Numbered from the stretch's first letter, positions 1-14,040 are shown. The stretch is 64,000 bases of DNA from Silurus meridionalis (GCF_014805685.1 NC_060884.1:18192356-18256355), one strand, 5' to 3'. A program made the numbers and translations. Notes: a model not told the origin generated them from the sequence alone.

Positions 1-805
1 CACTCGTAACAATAACACTAAATGAGAGTCATTCGAAATTTGTAAGTACATGGAGCATTTGAAACAAGTGTCTTCTCTTTCTGTTTCATTATTTTATTTA
101 CTGTCACACAAAATATTCCTCCAAACTCCAGCATGCTACCGGAATACATACAGATCATTGCATTACTAATGCTGGTGCTACATACTTCTACTCCAACCAA
201 CTACCCCCCCCCTGGAACACACATACACATACAAATATGAGCATGAACATAAATCATTGTAGCTGTTACTGTCAGTGAACAAAAAGTGGTCAAGAAAAAT
301 GGGTTTTGTTACAGTGTATACTGTAACTTTGCAACGGTTACACATCAGCAGGTTTGTGTTCATTTATGTTTGTTAGGAAAGTCGGGTAAGTGATGTAGAC
401 ATACCGAGGTGCTTGTGGCTGAAATAGGCAAAAGCACAGTAGTGTTGGTGCCATGTTTTATTTAGTGTTATTATAATTATTATTATTATTATTATTATTA
501 TTATTGGGGCACCTCTGGAAGTTGGAAGACTTGCTTCCTTATCTGTTTCATGTGTGTTTTCTTTTGGATCAAGGGGCCCACTGTATATATATAATGGCAT
601 TCCTTTCATTCATAGAATGAATATTATGAATACTTGTTAAAACACAGGTGTTTTTAGCCACATCCTATGAATGTATGTAAATAAACCCTGTATGATTGTA
701 AGGGTGGGAAGGCTAATAGGCAAATCAAACAAAGGGAAATTGTTGTTTGTGCTAAATACTTTTTTGTGTAATCCTAAATGTGTACATATGTGTTTCCATA
801 CATAA

Positions 806-847
<42 letters not shown>

Positions 848-1836
848 TTTTTTGTTTTGTTTCCCCCCCTTGTACACTGAATTCATTTACAAATAAAACA
901 TTTAAATGTAGATAACTGTTGCTTTTGTTGTGGCTGTCTCTATACTCTAAAAAATGTCAAATCAATCCAGTGTCTAGCTAGATAGAGATTTTCTCAAAAA
1001 TGTCTTAAAATGTAGAGACTATACTGCAACATTTGTGATATTTCCAGCTTTAGCATGCATTACTATGATATTCAATGAAGCAAAATTCTGACATCAACTA
1101 TAAGAAAATGTCTGCAAAAAATAAATGTTAATTTGTAGTTTTCAACCGTGTTTAATGTTAAGCAGTCTAGTTAACGAGAATAATAAATTAATTAGTTAAT
1201 AAAGAAATACATTATTAAAAAGACAGAGTTTACAATGCCCTATGGGAATTAAACAGAGATTGTACATTCATATAAGCAACAACATTCTTTATTTTTAAAC
1301 ATGCAGAGGTTTTAATTGACAGCCTTTAGCTTAGTTAAACATAGACAAGCTCATTTCAGATGTGGAAGATTTTTCCTAACTGTTAGAGTTAAATGACTAT
1401 ACATCAGAGTGTACATAACAATTCTCAGAACGTTTGTTTTGCATTAGCTCTTCCCTTCCAGTATTGGACGCAGTGCTTGCAATGTTGTGTAAAATGCTGA
1501 GTCACTGGCCATAAGGGAAGAGTCAAAGTCATACGTGAACTCACTAAACAGTGAGTTAAATGTGATTTAAGAAAAGCACAAAAAAGAACATAACTTAAAA
1601 CAAAACATTTTTATAATGGACAAAACGCCATCATATAAGCAAATGTGTGTAAGCTAAAATTTGTGTTGGTATTTTCCATAACAATCCTAAATAGCCAGTA
1701 ATGAACTCTTAAAGAAATCAAAATAACATCTTGCAAAATGTCACATAACAGTGAATTGTTGCAGCTTAATTAATTACAATTAGTTAATAATTACCTTGCA
1801 ATAAATTACAGGGTGCACTCAGCATATTAGATCCAA
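1..1836. other. AT-rich intergenic DNA, no gene recognised
   Basis: It contains a TTA repeat (472-505), an AT repeat (807-846) and two good poly(A)-signal contexts on the plus strand (AATAAA at 680 and 892, each followed by GT-rich DNA). It could be the 3' UTR of a gene lying to the left, but no coding sequence is visible. Confidence 0.4.
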
Positions 1837-2452
1837 TTAGATATAGGAATGTGGGCTAATTTCCTCCTAAATGAGGTCCCTAGGTTTCTAACCACTGTTA
1901 CATATAAACAATTACACTATTTGACCAAAAGTTTGTGAATACATGATCAATCATATGTGCTTTTTGATCAAACCACTCAAGACTTGGTCACCCATTTTTG
2001 TAGAACTCTTCTGGGAAGGCTAGATTTTGGAACATGGCTGTGTGAATTTGTCCGTTCAACCACAAGAGCATTGGTGAGTTCAGGCCGTGATGTTTGTTGA
2101 GGAGACCTGGGGTGCAGTCAGGGGTTCCAGGTCATCCCAAAGTTGTTCAGTGTAGTTAAAACCAGGACTCCATGCAAACCACTTGAGACTTTCCACAACA
2201 ACCTTGACAAACCATGTCTTTGAGGACCTTGCTGTTTGCACATGGACAATGTAATGCTGAAACAGGTTTGATTTAAGATTTTGATACAACTGTGTGGCAG
2301 AAGTTAGGGGAAGAATGGTATAATGGTTAGATGTCCACATACTTCTTCCTACAAAGAGTGTATACTGTACATGGTTCTTAAGTAGTATGCAGCTGTTTTG
2401 GGGGATTCTTTTTAGACTGCATGGCCATACATTATCCATTGAAATATTCTAG
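1837..2452 (-). mobile_element. Decayed Tc1/mariner-like transposon fragment
   Basis: The segment beginning near the ACACTATTTGACCAAAAGTT stretch matches the terminal region of a common fish Tc1-type element. On the minus strand, 2080-2439 still resembles the C-terminal half of the transposase: FQHYIVH for the second catalytic Asp region, KTWFVKVVVESLKWFAWSP and LWDDLE. Catalytic motifs are damaged, so it is inactive. Confidence 0.7.
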
Positions 2453-3257
2453 ATGTTTCCTAATCTACGACATTGCACTTTGCTATTTTTTACAGTGCCA
2501 AGATTTAAACATTGAACTAGGCAATATTTACCCCAAAGTCCTGATCTCGGCTCTTTATGTTTTTTGACTTGCCAGATGGACTGTTATGATATAAACACAA
2601 AACGTGTACAACTTTCATCAAAACCATCCTGAGGCTATCATTAGAAATCTGTTTGGGTTTATTAGAACAAGATGGCTGAAATTGCATAAGGCTGTCCAGA
2701 GTGGCCAGCCACCTCCCTGAAAGATTGGAAATAATTAACCGTAGAGACTATTTCAGCATCTACAAAATACCAGGAGATGCATTAGTATCATAGTCAATAG
2801 TAAGTTTTAAATTTTGCCAATGCTTCCCTGATTAAATTTTGTGGAAAACTGTGCATATGTATGATGTTTGCGTGAGTGCGCATTGCGCATTGCGTTTGCA
2901 TGTGCGTGTTTGTGTATGTGTAATTAAGGCTTTATGTGTTCCAGAGTGTTAAAAGTGGCATACAGATGTTTGAAATTTCTTGAGAGGTTCTGCAGGATAA
3001 TCTGATTATCAGATATTTCTTGTGTATGCTTTTCTTCTCACTTTATATCTGTGAATTATTTTGTTTGTGCATTTGCGTATTGCTGAATGTGTGCACATGT
3101 TTGAGTGTAAAAAAAGAAACCTTTATAACTTATATTCATATCTACATGATACTTGATTTGAAATAGAATAAGGCCAGCAGAAAATAATATCAGGGCAATA
3201 CATTAACCACAAAATATTATCTGTAGTTCTGAACATTGTAAATAACTTTCACTGTAC
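2453..3257. other. Unannotated AT-rich spacer
   Basis: I see no coding potential, tRNA or terminal repeats here; a short GCGCATTGCGCATTGCG stretch near 2880 is the only GC-rich spot. Confidence 0.4.
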
Positions 3258-3526
3258 TCAAGTCCAGCAGACTCTTTCATTTGTTAGATATAGGAATGTG
3301 GGCTAATTTCCTCCTAAATGAGGTCCCTAGGTTTCTAGCCACTGTTACATATAAACAATTACACTATTTGACCAAAAGTTTGTGGATACATGATCAGTCA
3401 TATGTGCTTTATGTTCAAACCATTCAAGATTTAGTCACCCATTTCTGTAGAACTCTTCTGGGAAGGCTAGATTTTGGAACATGGCTGTGTGAATTTGTCA
3501 AGTCCAGCAGACTCTTTCATTTGTTA
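3258..3526. repeat. 216-bp duplicated Tc1-like block bounded by a 29-bp direct repeat
   Basis: Positions 3284-3499 copy 1837-2052 without any indel and with only a few per cent mismatches. The copy is bounded by a perfect 29-bp direct repeat (3258-3286 and 3498-3526, containing AGTCCAGCAGACTCTTTCAT), and an A-rich tail (3525-3555) follows. The layout looks like a templated insertion or retro-insertion with target duplication. Confidence 0.8.
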
Positions 3527-3555
3527 AAAAAAAAATAAAATAAAAATAAAAAAAA

Positions 3556-6500
3556 TGTTCTTGGCAGATTGTTGAATTATGTCATTCAGTATGGGCCTAT
3601 AGTAACAGTATGTGTGCTGAATGAAAGGACAGAACAAATGTCTAATCTTTAGCTGACTTTTGTATTGATCCCTTCAATAACTGTATTTAGTGTTCCATTA
3701 AATACATTAATGGTATATTGAATGTAATTCCTAATTAATATTAAAAATAATAATAATGTTGTGGGATGTAGAACAAATCTTGGCTTTAGGTCCACTGTAA
3801 TTAGTATCTTAGCTGACCCAAATCATTGCATTACAGAGAAAGAAGTGTGAACTGTTTCTACTAAAGAAAGAAGTTTGTTACTGATGACAGCAACATGTTT
3901 AAAACCACTTAGGCTCTTAGGCTCAATAAATTCGTTTTGATTGCTGAAAGCATTTGACTGAGTATTATCAACATCATCATTTGGCTGGACAGATGGACAG
4001 ATAGAGTGTCCATGACAGATGCCTTATTTCAGAAAGGGTCTTCCCAAAATGTTTTTTTTTTAGCAAAATGTTATATCCTTCCCGGTTAATGCTAAGAAAT
4101 CTTCTTTTAAAAAGATTATGTGCAGTTCAATTCTCAAGTTAATGAAGACAGAGAAAATGGAAAAGATGTGCCTCCACATTAATGCTGAAGGAAACAGTAT
4201 TAGACAGTACTGATAAAAAAAAAAAAAAAAAGTAGCTGAATTCATCACTCTGTTGAGTAATAGGAAAGTGTTGCTTACGTTAGAGTTGTTACTTTATAAA
4301 TCATCAACTAATTCTCTAGGTCTCTGTGTATTGTTCAGCCGGTATTGTGTTAAGAATTAGTTTGTGGTCTGTATATTTGAGCATATATGTTTGTGTGTGT
4401 ATAGTTGGGGCAAGAGGAAGGGGGTTGCTCCAGCCTTGCATGAGACAAATTCCTCTTGGAGCCTGCAATCAATTAAATGCAGAAGAGTAAGTTAAAGCAT
4501 ATATGCAGAAAATGTACAAAAAGAATTAAATGCGTTTCGAAGCCCCAAGACTCAAAATATGGAATGTTTTATTTTGTTTTGTGTTTCTTATTATGCACTG
4601 AAGAACTAACACATGGCAAAACATTAAATCCTAAAAGATCTCCATATGTGAATGTATATGTATTCTGGGCTCAGTAGGTTGCCTGTAAGAGGTTTTTAAA
4701 CATAAAGAGCAAAGAAAGTCATGCAGGGGGTAAGGGTCTATGGCATTAAAGCAACCTATACATCTCAGCTGTAAAGATAATGTGCAGATATCTGTAGACT
4801 AATAACAGACCGGACAATGGAGCTTTGTGACAACTAATAACATCATGGAGCATCAGGTTTATAAACAAGTTGCTTTAAATGATTTCCATTAAGCATATAT
4901 TATTAGAATGTTACTAAATGCTGAGTATTATGTCCTCCTTCTGTTTTATTTTGAAATTCTGGAAGATACTGAAATGTACATACATGGTGCAATCTTTGTA
5001 TCTTTGCCAATGAAAAAAGTTATGCCTTTTCTCAATGAACCACATGCTACTGACCCAGTCCTTATCACTGACAACCAAGTGTCTGTAAATGTTTGTGGTT
5101 AAACGCAGCAGCCAGTACTGTCCATGAACTCCATGTTCTGTCTGTTTGTAAAGGCACTAACATGCACCAGGTGACAAGGAAGCAGCAAAGCAATGACACT
5201 AGCAAAAAGCACTTTAAATGTTCCCACTATGATTCCAGAAAAATATGCTGAATGTGAATTTGCTCTGAACTGTTTCGATGTTCAGTGCTCGTTACTGCAA
5301 ACCATAGCCCTTAGGACATAACTAAACGATCTCATAATTCATCCTCTTTCAATGACCTTTGCTGGCAGCTTCTTTTAATCTAAAATACTGATGGACACCT
5401 TGAGTACTGTTTGTAAATTGATGAGAAGAAAGAATCACACAAGCTTTATGTTCGCTTTGTTAAGACTTTAACAGGAAGTAGAGCAGAATTTTCATTAATT
5501 AAAAAAAAATGTAAAATGTATTCATTAATTTAACTCTAGCCATTGTCTGTACTGCTGGAAATGCTGGATAAAGAGACAGACCTCTAAAACTTCATTATTA
5601 AATTCTGTAATTTATGACAAATATAATGTTTGAATTTTTGTGCCCTTTCGTTTTTGGAAATAATGCTCATACACTGAGCATATCCTGTATGCCTTTTTTT
5701 CCATATAAACTGAGGTCTTGTATGGCTTAAAAAAATACCTGTCTGGGAGCATTGCCCGTGTGGCGTCAGAGCGGACATCATCTGTAAAACAGACTTTGGT
5801 CAGAAAGGCAACAGGTTGTTTATTAGCCAGTTACTATTAGCTTCTGTATACTTATCTAAAGATTATATGTATACACCATGCGAACTAAAACATGTTGCTA
5901 ATGTTTAACAGTTTTAACAAAAACAAGAGTAGCATAAACATAAAACACTTGTACATTTTTAGTATTTTGCATTCAGTATTCCAGAGTAAACATGCTAAAA
6001 GCAACAAAGGCAAAATTAAAAAGACTGCAGTTTGGGAATTTTAATATATAAACATGCTAAAGCAAATCATGTGTAAAAGTAGGAGGAACAGAAGAGGAGG
6101 GAAAGGAAAGACTTCAAAGAAAGCTATTTTACCAGCGTCAGTGGGAATGTATTTTAAAAATGGCGTATATAGTGATAATAGTGATGACAGCAACTGTGTC
6201 AGGTCTAGAGTTGACAGGCCTGTCTCTCAACTGACAACATTAGAAAATATGAGCAACAGCACCTGCATCCTATTTTTACAGTTACCATAACAGAATTATT
6301 AGCTTTTTTCAAAATTTATGTGAGGAGCTAAATCAAATGTCTCATTAGCTCGTTTTCTTACAGCCAAAATATAGGTCCTAACTTTTTCATATTTCTGTAG
6401 AGACAGGTTTTTGTTGCCTGTTATAGTCATACATTATTGTAGGTACTGATAAAGGAGGTGAACCTTCTGATATCTGTAAGAGTATAGTGAGAAAAAGTTA

Positions 6501-7500
6501 TCCAGAGGTACTGGGAAGCAAATTGATTCATTCTTTTAAAGTTCATGTGCCATCTTTTATATATCATGTGTGTTGTTTCTATGCTTCTAAAATAGAGGAA
6601 ATGATCCACAACAAAGTATAAATATGATCCTCTAGACTACCTGCATATGTGGGAACATGTGGTATGTGTTTGTATGTATTCTTACATGCCTGTTACTCTT
6701 TCCATCATAACGGTTGATGAGGTTTAAGGGCATTTTTTTTTTCAGATTCTGCATGGCTCAAAACACATATGCTGCATAGTGGTGGAAAATACTTGAGTGG
6801 AAAATAAACCACCAACAACTTTGTGGATCAGTTTCACATGAGTGAATGTAACTCTCCTTATACCACATGCAACCATATGTCTTGATTTTTAAAGCCATTA
6901 ATGCATTTATTTAGATATCAACATTTCAGTTAAAATGAATATGTAGATTTAATGAAATCAAATTACAGACTTTTGGTTGGCCATGCCATTTACAGCAGCA
7001 ATATTCTTGCCAATTTTGAGACCTCAGAAACTGGAAGATTGTCCAAGCCCCAGCAGTAGTGGTTTACAGGAATGTAGTCTTTTTGCAAACATTCCTGCAT
7101 TTTATGTGCATTTATCTGACATTTTTATTACTTAAAATGCTTTCAAAAGAAGGTTCTATTGGCATTGCTTCAAATTAAAAGAATTTTCCATTTATCGATT
7201 ACTGAATTTTCTCAAGTGACACTGCATCATAAAACTCGGAAAATACAGTAGAATAAATAAATATTGGGGAGAAAGTAAAGGAAATATTTAAGAATTATCA
7301 AGAAGCCTGGACACTGAGATCTGAAGATGGGACAGAATCATTGTGAAGTGTGAGGACAAATGTTTTTGTTCAACACAGCCCTTATAACACACATACAGGA
7401 CTGAGAAGCGAATATGGCACCAGGCACACCAAATAACCTTTTCCAGAGCACAATTATCTATTTTCCTGCTTACCTTATTAATGCTTGTTGGCAAATAGGC
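3556..7500. other. AT-rich intergenic DNA, nothing recognised
   Basis: Only short open frames without homology I can recognise occur; for example 6054-6290 has a basic start and no family motif. There are homopolymer A/T runs, but no repeats with terminal structure. Confidence 0.4.
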
Positions 7501-7507
7501 AGACAGT

Positions 7508-8795
<1,288 letters not shown>

Positions 8796-9110
8796 TTAGC
8801 TTTGATGATAGCTTGGCACACTCATGGAATTCTCTCATCAGCTTCACAAGGAAGTCACCTGGAATGGTTTTCAGTTCACAGGTGTGCCTTTTCAAGAGTT
8901 AATTTGCCTTCTTAAGGTGCTTTAGACCATCAGTTGTCTTGTGTGGAGGAAAGGGTAAGTACAGAGTCAATAGCTATATTAGTGCTACTACAACTACTGT
9001 ACAAAATCCATATTATGGCAAAAAACACTCAGTTAAGAAAAGAGAAAGACAGTTCATAATTACATTAAGAAATAAAAGTCAGCTAGGGACGAGAAGATTC
9101 ATATGGAAGC
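8796..9110 (+). mobile_element. Tc1-like transposon 5' fragment with transposase N-terminus
   Basis: The stretch with CACCTGGAATGGTTTTCAGT, then CAGGTGTGCCTT and CATCAGTTGTCTTGTG, matches the 5' region of a widespread fish Tc1 element. It is followed by an ATG at about 9016 starting MAKNTQLRKEK and, after a frameshift, a remnant FIITLRNK of the first helix-turn-helix. It is truncated and inactive. Confidence 0.65.
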
Positions 9111-9530
9111 CAGTTTCTGCCACATAAAATTTTTTTTGCCCAATTCCAACTTTTGTTCTCGTAATTTTTATTATTTTGGGGTTTTTTTGCAATTCTAAAT
9201 TTATTTGTCTTGCAATACTGACTTTATTTCTTTATGACTTTATTTTGCCTATCGGGCAGCGTCACCCTCTCTGTAGTGCCAGAAAGCTTTACTCATTGAA
9301 AATCAAAAAGACTACAATCAATAGAATCGCATGGTATCAAACTAAGCATCTGATCCCTGGAAAGAACGTCTCTAGGTTACGTATGTAACCCTAGTTCCCT
9401 GAGGAAACGAAACGCTGCGTCGAAACGCTTTGGGAATGCGCCCAAGTGTTCATGCTCTGAAATAATGTGTGTAATCAGTCAAAAATTGGATGCTGGCCGT
9501 CACTGGCGGGGTGACGTCACAACCAGAAAG

Positions 9531-9537
9531 TATAAAA
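9531..9537 (+). promoter_or_regulatory. TATA box inside DIRS1-like terminal repeat (copy 1)
   Basis: TATAAAA lies about 15 bp inside the left inverted repeat, pointing right. An equivalent TATAAAA lies in the right repeat of copy 2 (27179-27185, minus strand), so it belongs to the repeat. Confidence 0.5.
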
Positions 9538-9832
9538 CGCATATCAACAGCTTCTGTAAGGGAGAAGGAATCGCTGCATGGACGCCGGAGGTGTGGCATA
9601 GAGACGCAGCGTCTTGTTCCCTCAGGGAACTAGGGTTACATACATAACCTAGAGATGTTCCCTTTCAGGAACTCGAGCTGCGCCAAAACACTTTGGGAAC
9701 GAGTGTCCAATCACACCCGACTGACCAGTCCCTGCCAAGTGTGTGTCTGAACACAGCTAGGAGGAGGAATAAGGGGCCAGGAGTGGCACTGCGGTCTAGG
9801 TTATAGAACCGCACGAAGGTCAGCGGGGTGGA

Positions 9833-10114
9833 TTAACCCGCAGCGTTAAATCTGTCTTGGAGGGGTCCTCCAGAGGACCAAGATTTTGAGGCAGCCACAC
9901 TCTGGGTGGAGTGAGCTCTGACCATGAAGGGAGCGGGAAGACCAGAGGACTCATAAGAAGATGTGATAGCATGAACAATCCACCTGCTCAGAGTCTGCTT
10001 ATTACCAGGGATGCCTCTCTTAAGAGGGCCGCAGCAGACGAGCAACTGATTGATCTTTCTCCAAGAACCCGTGCGTGCACCTGATGCGCAAACCATGGTT
10101 TGCTCGGCCACCAT
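9833..10114 (-). pseudogene. DIRS1-like tyrosine recombinase C-terminal remnant
   Basis: The frame reads GNKQTLSRWIVHAITSSYES then GLPAPFMVRAHSTQSVAAS. The RAHSTR-type motif that contains a catalytic Arg reads HSTQ here. The N-terminal half and the terminal Tyr are missing. Confidence 0.7.
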
Positions 10115-10123
10115 GAACTCTTT

Positions 10124-10558
10124 TCAGAACTTCTGGAAGCAGCGTGACAGGCAAAAGGTGTACAGACGCAGCCTCGGCCCCGCCTGAACAATGGCATCCA
10201 GCCCCAGCAAGGACAGTGCGACGTCTCTCGAGACGCGAACAGATCCACCTGGACTCTCCCGAATTTCTCCCAAACCTGCTCCACCACATCGGGGTGGAGC
10301 CACCATTCCCCTGGTCTTAAACTCTGCCTTGACAGGGTGTCTGCTGCCTTCGTTCAACTGGCCCAGGATGTGAACTGCTTTCAAAGAGAGGAGTTTCCCC
10401 TGGGCCCAAAGGAGGATCTGGTGTGCCAGCCTGCACAGGGGGTGCAAACGCAGACCTCCTTGATGGTTGATGTAGGAGACCACCGCAGTATTTTCCGTAC
10501 GGACCAACACGTGGTGACCTCTGAGGAGTGAGAGGAAATGATTCAGTGCTAGAAGCAC
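10124..10558 (-). pseudogene. DIRS1-like RNase H remnant
   Basis: The frame reads LLRGHHVLVRTENTAVVSYI then NHQGGL. The conserved Asp of the VRxDN motif is replaced by Glu (RTEN). The upstream frame is joined to RT only through stops. Confidence 0.8.
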
Positions 10559-10886
10559 GGCCAGTGTCTCTAGGCAGTAAATGTGCTAGCGTAGATGGGG
10601 CCCTTTCCACAGACCTTGAGCAGAGCAACAACTCATGATCGCTCCCAACCCCGTGAGGAACGCATCTGTCGTTAGCATAAAGCGACGCCCGGGGACTCCC
10701 AGCACGGGGCCTAGAGATAGGAATCGGGGATCTCTTCATCTAAGGCACGTAGGCATCGCCGCATGAGCTTGATGTTGCGGAGGGGGTTGCCCCTCCGTGA
10801 GAACCCACGGGTCCTGAGCCACCATTGAAGGGGCCTCATGTACAGCAGGCCAAGTGGAATCACACTGGACGCAGCTGCCATAAGCC

Positions 10887-11404
10887 CTAGCAGTTTCTGG
10901 AACTGCTAGACAGTAAGAGGCTGCCCTTCTCTGACCTTCCTGACAGCCGTAAGGATGGCCACAAAGTTGGCAGGGGAAAGCTGCACGTGCAAAGTAGTTG
11001 AATCCCGAAAACCGCCAACTGCTCTGATTGAGCTAGGATCAACCAATCGTTGATGTAGTTAAGGATGTGGATGCGAATCCACACATTTTGTGAAGGTAAG
11101 GGGTGAAAGAGCAAAGCCAAATGGAAGAACACAGTATTGGTAAGCTTTGGCCACAAAAGCGAACCTTAGGAACTTCCTGTGAGAAGGTAGGATGGATACA
11201 TGAAAGTAGGCATCCTTTAGATCTACCGTGACAAACCAGTCCTCGGATATGATTTGAAGCAAGGGTCAGCATCTTGGACCTGAGTCTCATGAGAGAGCGG
11301 TTTAGCTGATGTAGAACTAAGATAGGATGCAACCCTCCGTCCTTTTTGGGAATTATGAAGTACCGGCTGTAGAACCCGGACTCTCGTTCTGATGGAGGGA
11401 CCAC
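10887..11404 (-). pseudogene. DIRS1-like reverse transcriptase remnant
   Basis: Minus-strand frames read ESGFYSRYFIIPKKDGGLHP, then WFVTVDLKDAYFHVSI, VLPFGFALSP and YINDWLILAQS. The last corresponds to the YIDD-type box with an Asp-to-Asn change. Frames shift at least twice, so no intact enzyme is encoded. Confidence 0.85.
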
Positions 11405-12158
11405 CTCGATGGCCGCCTTCCTCAGGAGAGTGTTTACTTCCTGTTACATGACCAGAGCCTGCTGGCTTCCCAGGGTGGGAAGAATCCCATGAAGACGGGG
11501 CAGAGGAGACCCGAAATGAATCAAGTAGCCTCGCTCTACAGTGTGCAGAACCCACTGAGACACACCTGGAAGAGCTTTCCAAGCTGCCAGAAAGTGCCTT
11601 AGGGGTATTAATCTCTCAAGACTAACCTCCGGTGTGCCTAGAGCACTCTAGGAGTGGCGAGATCTCCTGGACTACAACGATGCCGAGTGGAGACCAAGGA
11701 GAGTGCTCGCTGGAGTGCCCTGAGAGCCCGCCAAGCAGCCCCATGAGAGAGGTGTGGGACGTACTGCTGGAACACCGCCGCCTGTTCCTTACTCCTGGAA
11801 GAGTAAGTGGGGCGTCCAGCAGCACGGCCGTATCTCTTTTGGAAATTTCCGAGAGAGTGAGCCAGACATGCCTCTTTGTCAAGACAAGGGCGGCCATGGA
11901 CCCCCCTAGTGGTCTCTTTAGTGGCTCTGAGGGCCAAGTCCGCCGTCTGGCAAAACTAGGGAACTGGCCGCTCGGGGCATCTCCCACATCCAGTTAATGC
12001 AGCAGTTCAGCCTGAAACGCCTCATAGAACCGGGTGTTGCGACCCGTGTCAGAGAGCGCTCGTCCAGCTTACTGGACGGAGGGAGCTGGCCAAGTAATGT
12101 AGCGTGGCTACGGTGCAGGTGACAACCCCGAAAAAGCTTACTGCTTATTATCTTCGCA

Positions 12159-12193
<35 letters not shown>
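12159..12193. repeat. (TTA)n microsatellite inside DIRS copy 1
   Basis: Eleven or so TTA units interrupt the gag-like region. Confidence 0.9.
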
Positions 12194-12941
12194 GTATAAT
12201 TTTTTATTACGAGGAGTGAGAGCACCCCTCTCGAGGAGTGCTCTCCGGAGTGGAACGATTGCATAGAAATGCGAGCAGAATGTGCACGGCACAATGAGCG
12301 TGGCGCAATATGCGCAGATCATGCACAAAAAGTCCAGAGAATCTGCAAAGCGTGCAGAATGCACGCAGTCTGATCCCTCTGAAACACGACCTAGCTCCGC
12401 CCCCAACTCCATAGCGCCTCGAGCCAGCTCGCAAAGGGCACCCCCTTCCCTCCTCAGAGGAAAAGAGGTGGAGCTAATGCTCTCGTCGCAGGGGGAAGAA
12501 ACCGCCAAAAGGCGTGCTTCTGAGCCTGGGAGCGAGTGCTGGACCAAGCAGGTGAGGATGAAGAAAGGGACAAGCCCATCTCAAAACCCTCTGCGAGGTC
12601 CATTTGTGAGCCCCAGAACTGCCACGCTGCTCTGCCTCAGCAAGAGCGGGGGTAGAACCGTGAGGAGCGCGAACTTTCTTCTCGGCGAGTGCTGCTCAGG
12701 AGCGGAGCAATGGCATTGACATGCAGCCGGCTCTCTCAAAAAGCGAATATAGTGCTCCGCTGCCAGGAATATATCGTCTTTTTTTTTCCTAACGAACAAT
12801 TGACAGACAATTCAACACATACACACAGAGCGCTTCGTGAACAAACAGAAGCTGCCGCTGCCTTCAGTCGATATGCATGACGTCACCCTGCCGGTGACGG
12901 GCAGCGTCCAATTTTTGACTGAATTGGCCAAACTTTTTTTT

Positions 12942-12945
<4 letters not shown>

Positions 12946-13000
<55 letters not shown>
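12946..13000. repeat. (TG)n microsatellite
   Basis: It directly follows the truncated right end of DIRS copy 1. Confidence 0.95.
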
Positions 13001-13001
<1 letters not shown>

Positions 13002-13339
13002 AGAAACGAGCTTCCATCGGATTCAGGCCCAAGAAAATGACAAAGTTTTCAAAGTTTGGGATAATTTTTATACTAAAACATGAAGAAAACAACTTACAGT
13101 GTGTTCCCACTTTTTTTTTTTATAGTAATCTGTAATTTAATACTTTTATTTATTATTATTTTTATTTATATTTGTATTTGCATTTTGATGTAATATGGCA
13201 ATTAAATGCACTAAATAAGTTTATTTTTTAACAGATATTTTTCTATACATTTTAGCAATAAAATGTAAATTTTTTTAAAAAAGGAAACAAGTTACTTATT
13301 TGCTTACGTGCTCTCTTATTTTCTCTTGTATATTTACTA

Positions 13340-13465
13340 TTGCTCTTTAATAAAGGAAAAGTCCTTCTTATCCGATTACTCGATTAAATGTTGGAACAAT
13401 TAGTTGGAACAACTAATTAGAATACTCGATTACTAGAATGATCGCTAGCAAAAGCTCTAGAGGAA
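13340..13465. repeat. Possible transposon end fragment
   Basis: The stretch with CGATTACTCGATTAAATG and repeated GGAACAA-TTAG words resembles the ends of fish DNA transposons that carry CGATTA motifs. There is no target duplication to prove it. Confidence 0.3.
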
Positions 13466-13748
13466 ACAGACTCTCATAAGGATAGTCTCAGGAAAGGATG
13501 ACCAAGTTCTACCTCCAAGAGCTACAAAGAATACATTTATTAGAATTACCAGCTTTAGAAACCGCTGATTTACTTAAATGCATCTTGAAGTGTAAATGGC
13601 AAACAGATTTTAGCATCCACTGTTCCATGAATCTGTGCAAAGCAGAAAGAACGCTCTCAAAAGAGCACACCAACAAAATATTTCATTTTCAACACTACTT
13701 CTCTGTGCATTATTTCCAAATTGTTAAAGAAGGTAATTTGCCCTAGCT

Positions 13749-13953
13749 ACAATATTTCACAGAAGTGAGTACACCCCTCACATTTCAGCAACTATTTTAG
13801 TACAGTAGATCTTCTCACGGGACAAGGCAATGCCTTGCCTTGCCTACTATAGAAATTAAAATTGAATATATTTTAGAGTAGTCAGTGTGTAGCTTGTATA
13901 GCAGTACAGATTAACTGCCCTCTGAAAATAACTCTACAGACAGCCATTATTTT
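13749..13953 (-). mobile_element. Tc1-like terminal repeat fragment
   Basis: AGTGAGTACACCCCTCACAT and, further on, GTGTGTAGCTTGTATA and CAGCCATTA match, in order, the 3' terminal inverted repeat of a well-known fish Tc1 element. A short unrelated CCTTGCCTTGCC patch interrupts it. Confidence 0.65.
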
Positions 13954-13958
13954 TAAAA

Positions 13959-13959
<1 letters not shown>

Positions 13960-14040
<81 letters not shown>
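13960..14040. repeat. (CTAT/GATA)n microsatellite
   Basis: Twenty uninterrupted tetranucleotide units. Confidence 0.97.

Larger units (their letters stand above)
9360..12935 (-). mobile_element. DIRS1-like tyrosine-recombinase retrotransposon, copy 1 (decayed)
   Basis: Inverted terminal repeats face each other: 9474-9519 is the reverse complement of 12878-12923 with few mismatches. The minus strand carries, in order, a gag-like region (about 12.5-11.6 kb), reverse transcriptase (11.4-10.9 kb), RNase H (10.56-10.12 kb) and a C-terminal piece of a tyrosine recombinase (10.11-9.83 kb). This order is that of DIRS elements. Frameshifts and stops break every frame. The right terminal repeat is cut short where a TG microsatellite begins. 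A palindromic region at 9366-9660 probably includes the internal complementary region. Confidence 0.82.

Noticed and set aside
6054..6290. Basic 78-codon open frame
   Set aside because: The Arg/Lys-rich start looked like a nuclear signal, but there is no homology that I recognise and no splice or promoter support.
11632..12719. Long plus-strand frames (121 and 145 codons)
   Set aside because: They are antisense shadows of the minus-strand gag-like region of DIRS copy 1.
13960..14040. CRISPR-like repeat array
   Set aside because: It is a simple tetranucleotide repeat without spacers, and the genome is eukaryotic.
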